A DNA stretch of 64,000 bases, from NCBI RefSeq assembly GCF_001570585.1, contig NZ_BBXF01000009.1, forward strand, positions 62,001 to 126,000, read 5' to 3'. Position 1 is the first letter of the stretch; every line of letters starts with the position of its first letter. The notes beneath the pieces are model-generated. The model searched no databases, was not told the DNA's origin, and worked only from the letters and a program-made list of their open reading frames with translations. The stretch comes from Herbidospora daliensis. GTDB taxonomy: Bacteria; Actinomycetota; Actinomycetes; Streptosporangiales; Streptosporangiaceae. The translations under genes were made by a program, and so were the position numbers. Positions 1-8,325 of the stretch are shown in pieces.

Positions 1-543
1 GTCGGGGCCGATCGAGTGGTGGCGGGCGATGATGCGGTAGCCGTAGGCGTCTTCGAGGGCGACCAGGTTGCGGGCGATCTGCTCCGAGTCGCCGGCCAGG
101 GTGAAGACCCCCTGGGCCGCGCCGACCTCCAGGATGGTCTGGTACATCGCGACCTGGCGGTCGTAGAGCGTGGTCAGCAGGGTGCCGTAGACGCGGTTGC
201 GGCCGGCCGCGCCGCCGAGCTCGCACAGCAGGCGCACGCCCGCGTCGTCGGGGCCCTCGGGCAGGCCCGAGCGGATCGTGGTGATCAGCTTCTGGGCCGG
301 GTCGGCGATGCCGCTGATCTTCTTGACCCGCTGCTCGTAGAAGCGCTCCATGCCCGCGTGGTGGGCCTCGATCAGCAGGTCGCGCAGATCGGGGTAGTGG
401 TAGAGCACCGCACCCGACGTGAGACCCGCCTCTTCTGCGATCTGGTTCAGATGCACGCCCTCGGCGCCGTGCTGGATCATCGCGCGCCTGGCCGCGTCGA
501 TCAGCTCGACCCGCCGGTCTGCCCTGCTCTTTCGCTGAGTCAT
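1..543 (-). CDS. TetR family transcriptional regulator, C-terminus cut by window edge
   Basis: The minus strand is open from an ATG at 543 to the window edge, so at least 181 residues are present and the stop lies outside. The N-terminus reads MTQRKSRADRRVELIDAARR and is followed by a classic TetR helix-turn-helix at about residues 30-50, with QIAEEAGLTSGAVLYHY as the recognition part. It is transcribed away from the FAD oxidase and aldehyde dehydrogenase genes starting at 652, with a 16-bp palindrome between them. The likely role is a local repressor of that amine-oxidation pair; the ligand is unknown. The family assignment is firm and the target is inferred from divergent placement. Confidence 0.9.
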   Translation of the reverse strand, partial: MTQRKSRADRRVELIDAARRAMIQHGAEGVHLNQIAEEAGLTSGAVLYHYPDLRDLLIEAHHAGMERFYEQRVKKISGIADPAQKLITTIRSGLPEGPDDAGVRLLCELGGAAGRNRVYGTLLTTLYDRQVAMYQTILEVGAAQGVFTLAGDSEQIARNLVALEDAYGYRIIARHHSIGPD

Positions 544-613
544 CGCACCCCGCCCCGTATGGAGGATCTCACAACTAGTGTCGCAGCTCTTGACGTGGTT
601 GCTCGATAAGTAT

Positions 614-629
614 TTGAATCACGATTCAA
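614..629. promoter_or_regulatory. Candidate TetR operator between divergent genes
   Basis: TTGAATC-AC-GATTCAA is a perfect 7-bp inverted repeat with a 2-bp spacer. It lies 71 bp upstream of the TetR start and 23 bp upstream of the GTG of the oxidase, in an AT-rich island. Its size and symmetry fit a TetR dimer site, and the position would block both promoters. Binding is inferred. Confidence 0.6.
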
Positions 630-651
630 CAAATATCGGTCGGAGGGGATC

Positions 652-2019
652 GTGATTACGGACGCACTGCCGAGGGTCTTCTGGACCGACCGGCCCGCTC
701 CGGCCGCGTATCCGCCGCTGACGGGGACCACGACGGCCGACCTGCTGGTCGTGGGCGGCGGCTTCACCGGCCTCTGGGCTGCTGTGCTGGCCAAACAAGA
801 AAACCCCGCCTGCGACGTCGTTCTGGTCGAAGCCGAACGTATCGCGTTCGGCGCCACCGGCCGCAACGGGGGCTTCATCGCCGACTCGATCACCCACGGC
901 CTGACGCACGGCGCGCACCGCTGGCCTGGGGAGATCGATCTGCTGCTGGCGATCGGCCGCGAGAACCTGGCCGCCATCGCCGATTTCGTGGTCCACCACG
1001 ACATCGACGCCGACCTGCGGCTGATCGGCAAGACCACGGTCGCGGTTGCGCCCCACCAGGTCACCGAATTGCGGACCGCCGAAAAGCGCCACCGGGACCA
1101 TGGCGAGGACGCCACATTCCTGGACGCCGACGACATGCGGGTCGACGTCCACTCGCCCACCTACCTGGGCGGGCTGCGGCTGCGCGGCACCGGCGGCCTC
1201 GTCGACCCGGTGAAGCTGGCCTGGGGACTGCGCCGCGTCGCCGAGAACCTGGGCGTGCGGATCTACGAGCACACGCCGGTGACCGGCATGGAACGCTCCG
1301 GTTCGTCGGTACGCCTGCCCACGCCCCAGGGCCGATTCGACGCCCGCCAGGTGCTCATCGCGACCAACGCGTTCCCGTCGCCGCTCCGCCGGCTGCGCAA
1401 CTACGTCCTGCCGGTGTGGGACTACGTGCTGGTCACCGAGCCCCTCGACGCCGGACGCCGGGCCTCGCTCGGCTGGGCCGAGGCGCAGGGCATCACCGAC
1501 GCGGGCAACCAGTTCCACTACTACCGGCTGACCGCCGACGACCGCCTGCTGTTCGGCGGCTACGACGCGGTCTACAACTTCGCGGGCGGCGGCACCGACC
1601 AGCGCCCCGCCTCCCACGCCCTGCTCGCCCGCCACCTGCTGGAGACGTTCCCCCAGCTCGAAGGCGTACGGGCGACCCACCGCTGGGGCGGCCTGATCGA
1701 CTCGACCAGCCGCTTCACCCCGTTCTTCGGCACCGCCCTCGGCGGCCGGGTGGCCTACGCCCTCGGCTACACCGGGCTCGGCGTGGGCGCCTCGCGCTTC
1801 GGCGCCCTCGCCGGGCTCGACCTGCTGGCGCGGCGGGAGACGCGGCGTACCGGACTGAAGATGGTGCGCCGCCGCCCGGTGCCGTTCCCGCCCGAGCCCC
1901 TCAGGTGGCCGGTGGTCGAGTTCACCCGCCGGGCCCTGGCCCGCGCCGACGCGAACGAGGGCAGACGCGGGCCGTGGCTCCGGGTGCTCGACCGCTTCGG
2001 CATCGGTTTCGACAGTTAG
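652..2019 (+). CDS. FAD-dependent amine oxidoreductase (DAO family, PuuB-like)
   Basis: This 455-residue protein belongs to the D-amino-acid-oxidase-like FAD fold. An N-terminal dinucleotide-binding motif, VVGGGFTGLWAA, lies at about residues 33-44, followed by the GATGRNGGF segment typical of gamma-glutamylputrescine oxidases and related amine oxidases. The C-terminal region has the GLGVGASRFGA-type FAD closure. The GTG start at 652 is chosen because GGAGGGG stands just upstream. The next gene, 11 bp downstream, is an aldehyde dehydrogenase that could oxidise the aldehyde product, so the pair looks like a polyamine or other amine catabolic step. The exact substrate is not provable from sequence; the family call is solid. 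Confidence 0.85.
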   Translation: MITDALPRVFWTDRPAPAAYPPLTGTTTADLLVVGGGFTGLWAAVLAKQENPACDVVLVEAERIAFGATGRNGGFIADSITHGLTHGAHRWPGEIDLLLAIGRENLAAIADFVVHHDIDADLRLIGKTTVAVAPHQVTELRTAEKRHRDHGEDATFLDADDMRVDVHSPTYLGGLRLRGTGGLVDPVKLAWGLRRVAENLGVRIYEHTPVTGMERSGSSVRLPTPQGRFDARQVLIATNAFPSPLRRLRNYVLPVWDYVLVTEPLDAGRRASLGWAEAQGITDAGNQFHYYRLTADDRLLFGGYDAVYNFAGGGTDQRPASHALLARHLLETFPQLEGVRATHRWGGLIDSTSRFTPFFGTALGGRVAYALGYTGLGVGASRFGALAGLDLLARRETRRTGLKMVRRRPVPFPPEPLRWPVVEFTRRALARADANEGRRGPWLRVLDRFGIGFDS

Positions 2020-2030
2020 AAGACCTGCAC

Positions 2031-3422
2031 ATGACGACTCTGATCAACCCCGCGACCGGCCGGGCCATCGAGGACATCCCCGACAGCACCGACGTCCCGG
2101 CGAAGGTCGCCCAGGCGCGGGCCGCCTTCGAGCAGTGGCGCGAGGCGACCCCGTCGGAGCGCGCCCGGGTGCTGCTGCGCCTGGCCGACCTGGTCGAACG
2201 CGACGCCGACGAGCTGACCCGCCTGGAGGTCGAGGAGACCGGCAAGCCCGCGGCCGTCTTCCGCGACGGCGAACTGCCCTTCGCGGCCGACAACCTGCGC
2301 TTCTTCGCCGGCGCGGCCCGCTCGCTCGACGGCACCGGCGCGGGCGTGCTCAGCGCCGGCTACACCTCGGTGCTGATCCGCCGCCCGATCGGCGTGGTCG
2401 GCTCGATCGCGCCGTGGAACTTCCCGTTCATCATGGCCGTCTGGAAGGTCGGCCCGGCCATCGCGGCCGGCAACGGCGTGGTCGTCAAGCCCGCCCCGCG
2501 CACCCCGCGCACCACGTTGCGCCTGGCCGAGCTGATGGCCGAGGCGGGCGCGCCCGAGGGCCTGCTGGGCGTGGTGACCGGCGGCGGCGACGTCGGCCAG
2601 GCCCTGGTGACCGACCCCGGCGTCGACATGGTGAGCGTCACCGGCTCGACCGCGACCGGCAAGGCCGTGATGCGCGGCGCGGTCGACGGCCTGAAGCGCG
2701 TCCACCTGGAGCTCGGCGGCAAGGCCCCGGCGCTGGTGTTCGCCGACGCCGACCTGGAGGCCATGGCCTTCGGGGTGACCATGGGGGCCACGTACAACAC
2801 AGGACAGGACTGCACAGCGGCGACCAGGGTCTACGTGGAGCGATCACGCTACGCGGAGGCCGTGGACGCCCTTGCGGCCGCGCTGGAGAAAGTGCGTCCG
2901 GGCGATCCCTGGGCCGAGGGGACCGACATCGGCCCCCTCATCTCCGCCGAGCACCGGGACAGGGTGCACGGCTTCGTCGCGCGGGCGTCGGGCCGGGTCG
3001 TCCGTGGGGGCGGCCCGCTCGACGCTCCCGGCTACTACTACCCGCCGACCCTGGTCGCCGACGCCGACCAGTCGTCGGAGATCGTGCAGGGCGAGGTCTT
3101 CGGGCCCGTCCTCGTGGCCCTGCCCTTCGACGGCGAGGACGAGGCGGTGCGGCTGGCCAACGACACGCCCTATGGGCTGGCGTCGTCGGTGTGGTCGACC
3201 GACGTGTCCCGGGCGCTGCGGGTGTCGCACCGGCTCGACGTGGGGGTGACGTGGGTCAACGACCACCTGCCGATCGCCTCCGAGGCGCCGCACGGCGGGG
3301 TGAAGGGGAGCGGGTTCGGCAAGGACATGAGCCAGGAGGCGGTCGGGGAGTACTCGGTGACGAGGCACCTGATGATCAAGCACGCCGCCCCGGCGGCCAG
3401 GGACTCCTTCCGCCCGGCCTGA
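2031..3422 (+). CDS. NAD(P)-dependent aldehyde dehydrogenase (gamma-aminobutyraldehyde type)
   Basis: This 463-residue protein is a complete aldehyde dehydrogenase. The Rossmann region contains PWNFPFIMAVWK. The general base is Glu227 in LELGGKAP and the nucleophile is Cys261 in GQDCTA. The C-terminal half carries EVFGPVL and the VNDHLP segment. It follows the FAD oxidase after 11 bp and is probably co-transcribed with it, giving an oxidase then dehydrogenase sequence as in putrescine degradation to GABA. Length is close to the family norm (about 470-490). Succinate-semialdehyde or other aldehydes are alternative substrates. The ATG at 2031 is used; longer in-frame extensions run through the oxidase gene and are shadow. 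Confidence 0.87.
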   Translation: MTTLINPATGRAIEDIPDSTDVPAKVAQARAAFEQWREATPSERARVLLRLADLVERDADELTRLEVEETGKPAAVFRDGELPFAADNLRFFAGAARSLDGTGAGVLSAGYTSVLIRRPIGVVGSIAPWNFPFIMAVWKVGPAIAAGNGVVVKPAPRTPRTTLRLAELMAEAGAPEGLLGVVTGGGDVGQALVTDPGVDMVSVTGSTATGKAVMRGAVDGLKRVHLELGGKAPALVFADADLEAMAFGVTMGATYNTGQDCTAATRVYVERSRYAEAVDALAAALEKVRPGDPWAEGTDIGPLISAEHRDRVHGFVARASGRVVRGGGPLDAPGYYYPPTLVADADQSSEIVQGEVFGPVLVALPFDGEDEAVRLANDTPYGLASSVWSTDVSRALRVSHRLDVGVTWVNDHLPIASEAPHGGVKGSGFGKDMSQEAVGEYSVTRHLMIKHAAPAARDSFRPA

Positions 3423-3472
3423 GCGGCGAAAACAAGCGGACAATTTCGGGCGTTCATGGCAACATCCGTCGA

Positions 3473-4323
3473 ATGCCCACGTTCTCCGCATTCGACGGCA
3501 CCGTCCTGTCCTTCCGCGTCACCGGCCAGGGCGACCCCCTGGTCGTGCTGCCCGGCGGGCCGATGCAGGACGCCGCCTACCTGGGCGACCTCGGCGGCCT
3601 GCCGGCCCACCGGCGGCTGGTGACCCTCGACCTGCGCGGCACCGGGAACTCGGCCGCTCCGGCCGATCCCGCGACGTACCGGTGCGACCACCAGGTCGCC
3701 GACGTGGAGGCGCTGCGCCTGCACCTGGGGCTCGACCGGATCGACCTGCTGGCCCACTCCGCGGGCGCCAACCTCGCGGTTCTGTACGCCGCCGCGCACC
3801 CCGAGTCGGTCGGGAGCCTGGTGCTGGTCACCCCGAGCCTGTTCGCCGTGGGTCTCGACGCGACCGGGGAGGACCGGCTGGCCGTCGCCCGCCTGCGGGC
3901 CGGCGAACCCTGGTATCCCGAGGCGATCGAGGCGCTGGAACTGCTCGTCGGCGGGTCCCCGGCCGACTTCGCGCTGGTCACGCCGTTCTTCCACGGCCGC
4001 TACGACGCGGCGGCCAGGGCGGCGGTCGAGGGTCCCGCGCGCAACGCGGAGGCGGCCCGGATCTTCGGCTCCGACGGCGCCTACGACCCCGCCGCGACCC
4101 GTGCGGCACTCGGCGCACTGGCGGCCCCGGTGCTGCTGTCGGCGGGGAGTACGACGTCAACAGCGTGCCGGCCAAGGTGCGGGAGTTCGCCGCGCTGTTC
4201 CCGGCGGCCGACTGCGTCGTGCAGCCGGGGGCCGGGCACTATCCCTGGCTCGACGACCCCGGTGCGTTCGTCGCGACCGTCTCGTCGTGGCCGGCGGCTC
4301 AGCCCGACTCGGCGTCGAAGTAG
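3473..4323 (+). pseudogene. Alpha/beta hydrolase with a -1 frameshift near 4143-4147
   Basis: From ATG 3473 the frame encodes an alpha/beta hydrolase (proline iminopeptidase/esterase-like): DLRGTGNS in the oxyanion region, the nucleophile elbow HSAGAN at about residues 98-103, and LVLVTPS after it. At 4143-4147 the run GCGGGGAGT breaks the frame. The remaining C-terminus, EYDVNSVPAKV, then AGHYPW with the catalytic His, continues in the next frame to TAG at 4321-4323. Adding one G restores an 852-nt, 283-residue frame with all catalytic parts. The break lies in a G run, so it may be a sequencing error or a recent inactivation. It overlaps the convergent GntR gene by 25 bp. Confidence 0.75.
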
Positions 4324-5033
4324 AGCTCCGACGTCACCCGGTACCGGTCGCCCCGGTAGATCGACCGGGTGAACTCCACGATCCGCCCGTTCACGTCGCG
4401 CGTCGTGCGCTCGACCAGCAGCGCCGGGAAGTGTTCCGGCACCCCCAGCAGTTCGGCCTCGGTCTCGTCGGTCACCGTCGCCTCGATGGTCTGCACGGCG
4501 CTGCGCACGTCGACGCCGAAGCGTTCGCGCAGGACCTTGTAGAACGACCCCGTCTCCATGTCCGCCGGCCGCAGGCCCGCGACCAGCTCATGTGGCAGGT
4601 GGAGGCGTTCGATCGCCATCGGGGCGTCGTCGACGACGCGCAGGCGGACCACCCGGAGGACGGGGGTCGCGGGGGCGAGCTGCAGGCGGCTGGTCAGTTG
4701 CGGGCCGGCCGGTGACGAGGCGAACTCCAGGATCGCGCTCAGCCATTTCCCCTCGGCGGGCGGCGCGTAGAACGATCCAGTCTGGGTCGCCGACAGCGCC
4801 TGGGTGACGCGCTGCGGGCCGGTGAAGGTGCCCCGGCCGTGTTCGCGGACCAGCACGCCCGAGCGCACCAGGTCGTCTATGGCCGCGCGCAGGGTCGGGC
4901 GGGAGACGCCCAGTTCCTTGCACAGGTCGCGCTCCGACGGGATGGCCTCGCCGGGTTTCTTGTCGGCCACGTAGTCGAGCAGGAAGTCGCGTACCCGGTC
5001 GCGCTTCAGCCCTGCCCGCATGTTGACAGTCAC
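4299..5033 (-). CDS. GntR/HutC-family regulator with UTRA domain (DasR-like)
   Basis: This 244-residue protein has a winged helix-turn-helix at about residues 10-75 (IPSERDLCKELGVSRPTLR, then REHGRGTFTGP) and a C-terminal UTRA ligand-binding domain ending in VEFTRSIYRGDRYRV, as in HutC/DasR proteins that sense sugar phosphates. It faces a sugar-binding protein, two permeases and a GH20 hexosaminidase, so it probably represses chitooligosaccharide/GlcNAc uptake and responds to an amino-sugar phosphate. The start is GTG 5033; an in-frame ATG at 5021 is an alternative. A dre-like palindrome lies in the intergenic region. Family is certain; ligand is inferred. Confidence 0.87.
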   Translation of the reverse strand: MTVNMRAGLKRDRVRDFLLDYVADKKPGEAIPSERDLCKELGVSRPTLRAAIDDLVRSGVLVREHGRGTFTGPQRVTQALSATQTGSFYAPPAEGKWLSAILEFASSPAGPQLTSRLQLAPATPVLRVVRLRVVDDAPMAIERLHLPHELVAGLRPADMETGSFYKVLRERFGVDVRSAVQTIEATVTDETEAELLGVPEHFPALLVERTTRDVNGRIVEFTRSIYRGDRYRVTSELYFDAESG

Positions 5034-5042
5034 GTCCCAGAC

Positions 5043-5118
5043 CTTACCAGCGTCTTACCAGTTGTCGAATGTAAACACTGAATAACGGGTCTTGACGGGT
5101 CTACTGGTTAAGACCACT
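5043..5118. promoter_or_regulatory. dre-like operator and half-sites between GntR gene and ABC operon
   Basis: ACTGGTTAAGACCACT at 5103-5118 matches 14 of 16 positions of the DasR-responsive element as I know it (ACTGGTCTAGACCACT). Two direct CTTACCAG copies lie at 5043-5050 and 5054-5061, close to the reverse complement of one half, and another TTACCA/GACCACT cluster sits at about 5141-5159. Several GntR half-sites in one 136-bp intergenic region suggest autoregulation plus repression of the transporter operon. Binding is inferred. Confidence 0.65.
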
Positions 5119-5169
5119 CTAGCGCCAGCAGGCAGATTGCTTACCAATATCTGACCACTGGGAGAACCA

Positions 5170-6435
5170 ATGGCCCCCCGGTTCCTCGCCGCGGCAGCGG
5201 TCCTGGCGCTCGCCGCCGGGCTCACCGCTTGCGGCTCTTCGCCCACAGAAAGCACCACTCCGGAAGCGCCCGCCGCGACCGCGCTCACCGTCTGGATCAT
5301 GCGCGACAGCATGTCCGACGCCCTGCTCGGCACCTTCGAGCGCGACTTCGAGGCCGCGCACCAAGGGGTCACCCTGGACGTCCAGATCCAGGAGTGGGAC
5401 GGCATCGGCCAGAAGGTCACCAGCGCCCTGGCCAGCAACGACGCCCCCGACGTGATCGAGGTGGGCAACACCCAGGTCGCCGAGTACGCCGCCAGCGGCG
5501 GCGTGAAGGACCTCACCGACAAGGTCACCGAGCTCCAGGGAGCCGACTGGCTGCCCGGCCTCGCCGACCCCGGCAAGATCGACGGCAAGCAGTTCGGCAT
5601 CCCCTGGTACGCCGCCAACCGCGTCGTCATCTACAACAAGGACCTGTTCGAGAAGGCCGGCGTGACGGCCCCGCCCGCGACGCGGGACGAGTGGATCGAC
5701 GTGACCACCAAGCTCAACGCCGGCGGCAACCAGGGCATCTACCTGCCGGGCCAGAACTGGTACACGCTGGCCGGGTTCATCTGGGACGAGGGCGGCGACC
5801 TGGCCCTCAACGAGGGCGGCACCTGGAAGGGCGGCCTCGACAGCCCGCAGGCGCTGGCCGGCATCGACTTCTACAAGCAGCTCCAGGCGCTCGGGGAAGG
5901 CCCGAAGGACTCCGACGAGGCCAACCCGCCGCAGGCCGACGTGTTCGCCAAGGGCAACGTCGCGCAGCTCATCTCCTCGCCCGGCGGCGCGGTGGCGATC
6001 GAGAAGGCCAACCCCGAACTGGCCGGCAAGCTCGGCTTCTTCCCGATCCCCGGCAAGACCGCCGACAAGCCCGGCGCCGTCTTCACCGGCGGCAGCGACC
6101 TGATCATCCCCGAGGCGTCCAAGAACCCCGATCTCGCGTACGAGGTCATCAAGGCCCTCGCCGGAGAGAAGTTCCAGACGGCGATGGCCACCGAGATGTC
6201 CTACGTGCCGAACCGGGTCTCGCTGGGCGGCGTGCTGACCAGCGAGGGCGCGTCGGCGATGGCCAAGGGCGCCGCCAACGGCCACGCCACGCCGAACTCG
6301 GCCAACTGGGCGGCGGTCGAGGCCAAGAACGTCATCAAGGAGTACATGACGACCTACCTGACCGGCACGAACGGCCCGGCCGAGGCAGCCAAGGCGTCCC
6401 AGGTCATCGCGGACATCCTGAACACCAAGTCCTGA
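5170..6435 (+). CDS. Extracellular sugar-binding lipoprotein of an ABC transporter
   Basis: This 421-residue protein starts with a lipoprotein signal peptide; the lipobox is LTAC with Cys at residue 21. The rest is a family-1 solute-binding protein: LTVWIM near the start of the mature chain, the VIEVGNTQVAEYAA segment, GIPWYAANRVVIYNKDLF in the hinge region, and FTGGSDLIIPEASKN near the C-terminus. It should capture an oligosaccharide, probably chitobiose or N-acetylglucosamine given the GH20 gene downstream and the DasR-like regulator upstream, and deliver it to the two permeases. No ATPase is encoded nearby, so a shared MsiK-type ATPase elsewhere is likely. The ATG at 5170 follows GGGAGA. 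Confidence 0.9.
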   Translation: MAPRFLAAAAVLALAAGLTACGSSPTESTTPEAPAATALTVWIMRDSMSDALLGTFERDFEAAHQGVTLDVQIQEWDGIGQKVTSALASNDAPDVIEVGNTQVAEYAASGGVKDLTDKVTELQGADWLPGLADPGKIDGKQFGIPWYAANRVVIYNKDLFEKAGVTAPPATRDEWIDVTTKLNAGGNQGIYLPGQNWYTLAGFIWDEGGDLALNEGGTWKGGLDSPQALAGIDFYKQLQALGEGPKDSDEANPPQADVFAKGNVAQLISSPGGAVAIEKANPELAGKLGFFPIPGKTADKPGAVFTGGSDLIIPEASKNPDLAYEVIKALAGEKFQTAMATEMSYVPNRVSLGGVLTSEGASAMAKGAANGHATPNSANWAAVEAKNVIKEYMTTYLTGTNGPAEAAKASQVIADILNTKS

Positions 6436-6532
6436 CGAGCCCCTGATCTCGGGCCCGCCCGTGCCGGCCGCGTCTCCCACCTCCCGGGGTCGCGCGGACG
6501 GGCCCGATCCGTACAGAAAAGGAAGGACTTCC

Positions 6533-7489
6533 GTGGTCACGCAGGCTCCCGAGCGGCCCGTCGCCGCGGCGGCCCCGCCGCCACCGAGACGGAGGCGCGG
6601 CCTCCCGGCCCTGTGGCCGTACCTGCTGGTGATCCCGACCGTCGCCGGCGCCGCCTACCTGCTGTTCTATCCGCTGATCCGCAGTGTGATCATCTCGTTC
6701 CAGCACTTCAGGACCGGTGAGCTCATCAGGGGCGGGGCCGCGTTCGTGGGGCTGGAGAACTACCACGAGGCGCTCGGCTCGGCCGAGTTCTGGGCGGTCG
6801 TGAGAAGGACCCTGGTCTGGACGGGCGTCAACGTGGTCCTGATCATGGTCATCTCGACCCTGGTCGCCCTGATGGTCGCCCGGCTTGGCAAGCGGTTGCG
6901 GCTCGCGGTCCTGGCGGGGCTGGTGCTGACCTGGGCGACGCCCGTCCTGGCGGCCACCACGATCTTCCAGTGGCTGTTCCAGTCGAAGCTCGGAGTGGTC
7001 AACTGGTTGCTGACCAGTGTCGGTTTCACCCAGTTCGACGGCTACACGTGGTTCGCGAACGGGACCGCCACGTTCGCCATCATGGTGCTGCTCGTCGTCT
7101 GGCAGTCGGTGCCGTTCGCGGCGCTGACCCTGTACGCCGGCCTGACCACCATCCCGCAGGAGCTGTTCGAGGCGGCCCGCATCGACGGCGCGACCGGCTG
7201 GCAGGTCTTCCGCGACGTCACCTTCCCGATGCTCCGCCCGCTGTTCGGCCTCATCACCTCACTGGAGATCATCTGGGTCTTCAAGTGCTTCGCCCAGATC
7301 TGGGCGATCAGCCAGGGCGGCCCGGACGGCGCGACCACCACGCTGCCCGTGTACGCCTACCAAGTCGCCCAGTCGCTGCACAAATACGACCTCGGCTCGG
7401 CCATCTCGACCCTGACCGTGCTGATCCTGCTGGTCGTGCTCGTCCCGCACCTGCGCCGCATGTACAAGCACGAGGGAGCGGACAAATGA
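6533..7489 (+). CDS. Sugar ABC transporter permease (MalF/UgpA type)
   Basis: This 318-residue integral membrane protein has about six transmembrane segments, beginning with ALWPYLLVIPTVAGAAYLL at about residues 25-43. The cytoplasmic EAA loop reads ELFEAARIDGATGWQVFRDV, which docks on the ATPase. The GTG at 6533 is chosen because AAAGGAAGGA precedes it by 6 bases; the open frame extends upstream without a better start. It forms the heterodimeric channel with the next gene, whose ATG overlaps this stop by 4 bp. The substrate is inferred from context as an amino-sugar oligosaccharide. Confidence 0.9.
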   Translation: MVTQAPERPVAAAAPPPPRRRRGLPALWPYLLVIPTVAGAAYLLFYPLIRSVIISFQHFRTGELIRGGAAFVGLENYHEALGSAEFWAVVRRTLVWTGVNVVLIMVISTLVALMVARLGKRLRLAVLAGLVLTWATPVLAATTIFQWLFQSKLGVVNWLLTSVGFTQFDGYTWFANGTATFAIMVLLVVWQSVPFAALTLYAGLTTIPQELFEAARIDGATGWQVFRDVTFPMLRPLFGLITSLEIIWVFKCFAQIWAISQGGPDGATTTLPVYAYQVAQSLHKYDLGSAISTLTVLILLVVLVPHLRRMYKHEGADK

Positions 7490-8310
7490 CGATCAGGCGC
7501 CTCCCCATCACGCTCGCCGCCCTGTCGGTGCTGGTCGTCTCGGTCTTCCCCGTCTACTGGATGGTCGTCACGGCGTTCAAGCCCACCCGCGACATCCAGG
7601 CCGACACCCCGCAGTTCCTCCCGCTCCATCCGACGCTCGACCACTTCGCGACCGCGATCGGCTCCGACGGCTTCGCGCTGTTCTGGCGCAACTCGCTGCT
7701 GGTGTCGCTCGGCGCGGTCGTGTTCAGCCTGATCGTGGCGCTGCTGGCGGCGTTCGCGGTGGCCCGGATGCGGTGGCGGGGCCGCAAGGCGTTCATCCTC
7801 ATGGTGTTCATCGCGCAGATGGCCCCGTGGGAGGCGCTGCTGATCCCGATGTTCATCATCGCCCGCGACACCGGCATGCTCGACAAGCTCTCCATGCTGA
7901 CGCTCATCTACTTCATGAGCACGCTGCCCTTCACGATCGTCACCCTGCGCGGCTTCCTCGCGGCCATCCCGGAGGAACTGGAGGAGGCCGCCCAGATGGA
8001 CGGCGCCAGCCGGTCGGCCGCGTTCCGCAAGGTCGTGCTCCCGCTGCTCGCGCCGGGCCTGATGTCGACGTCGTTGTTCGGCTTCATCACCGCCTGGAAC
8101 GAGTTCGCCTTCGCCAACGCGCTCATCATCAAGAACCAGGACGACCGCACGCTCCCCGTCTGGTTGTCGTCCTTCTCCAACGTCTTCGGCACCGACTGGG
8201 GCGCCACCATGGCCGCCGCCACGCTCTTCATGCTGCCGGTTCTGCTGATCTTCCTGATCCTCCAGCGCCGGGTGACCTCCGGGATCATCGCCGGCGCGGT
8301 CAAGGGCTGA
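7486..8310 (+). CDS. Sugar ABC transporter permease (MalG/UgpE type)
   Basis: This 274-residue membrane protein begins with the conserved VFPVYWMVVTAFKP segment and has about six membrane spans. The EAA motif, EELEEAAQMDGASRSAAFR, lies in the loop before the last spans, and TAWNEFAFANALI follows. Its ATG overlaps the stop of the first permease (ATGA at 7486-7489), which means coupled translation. A GH20 hexosaminidase starts 15 bp after its stop, so transport and hydrolysis are expressed together. Confidence 0.9.
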   Translation: MTIRRLPITLAALSVLVVSVFPVYWMVVTAFKPTRDIQADTPQFLPLHPTLDHFATAIGSDGFALFWRNSLLVSLGAVVFSLIVALLAAFAVARMRWRGRKAFILMVFIAQMAPWEALLIPMFIIARDTGMLDKLSMLTLIYFMSTLPFTIVTLRGFLAAIPEELEEAAQMDGASRSAAFRKVVLPLLAPGLMSTSLFGFITAWNEFAFANALIIKNQDDRTLPVWLSSFSNVFGTDWGATMAAATLFMLPVLLIFLILQRRVTSGIIAGAVKG

Positions 8311-8325
8311 GAAAGGAAACCCAAC

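Noticed and set aside
2135-4372. 745-codon plus-strand frame
   Set aside because: The first 445 codons are an off-frame shadow of the aldehyde dehydrogenase; only the part from 3473 is the hydrolase, and it is frameshifted.
5119-6540. 473-codon minus-strand open frame over the sugar-binding protein gene
   Set aside because: Antisense shadow of a lipoprotein gene with clear signal peptide and binding-protein motifs.
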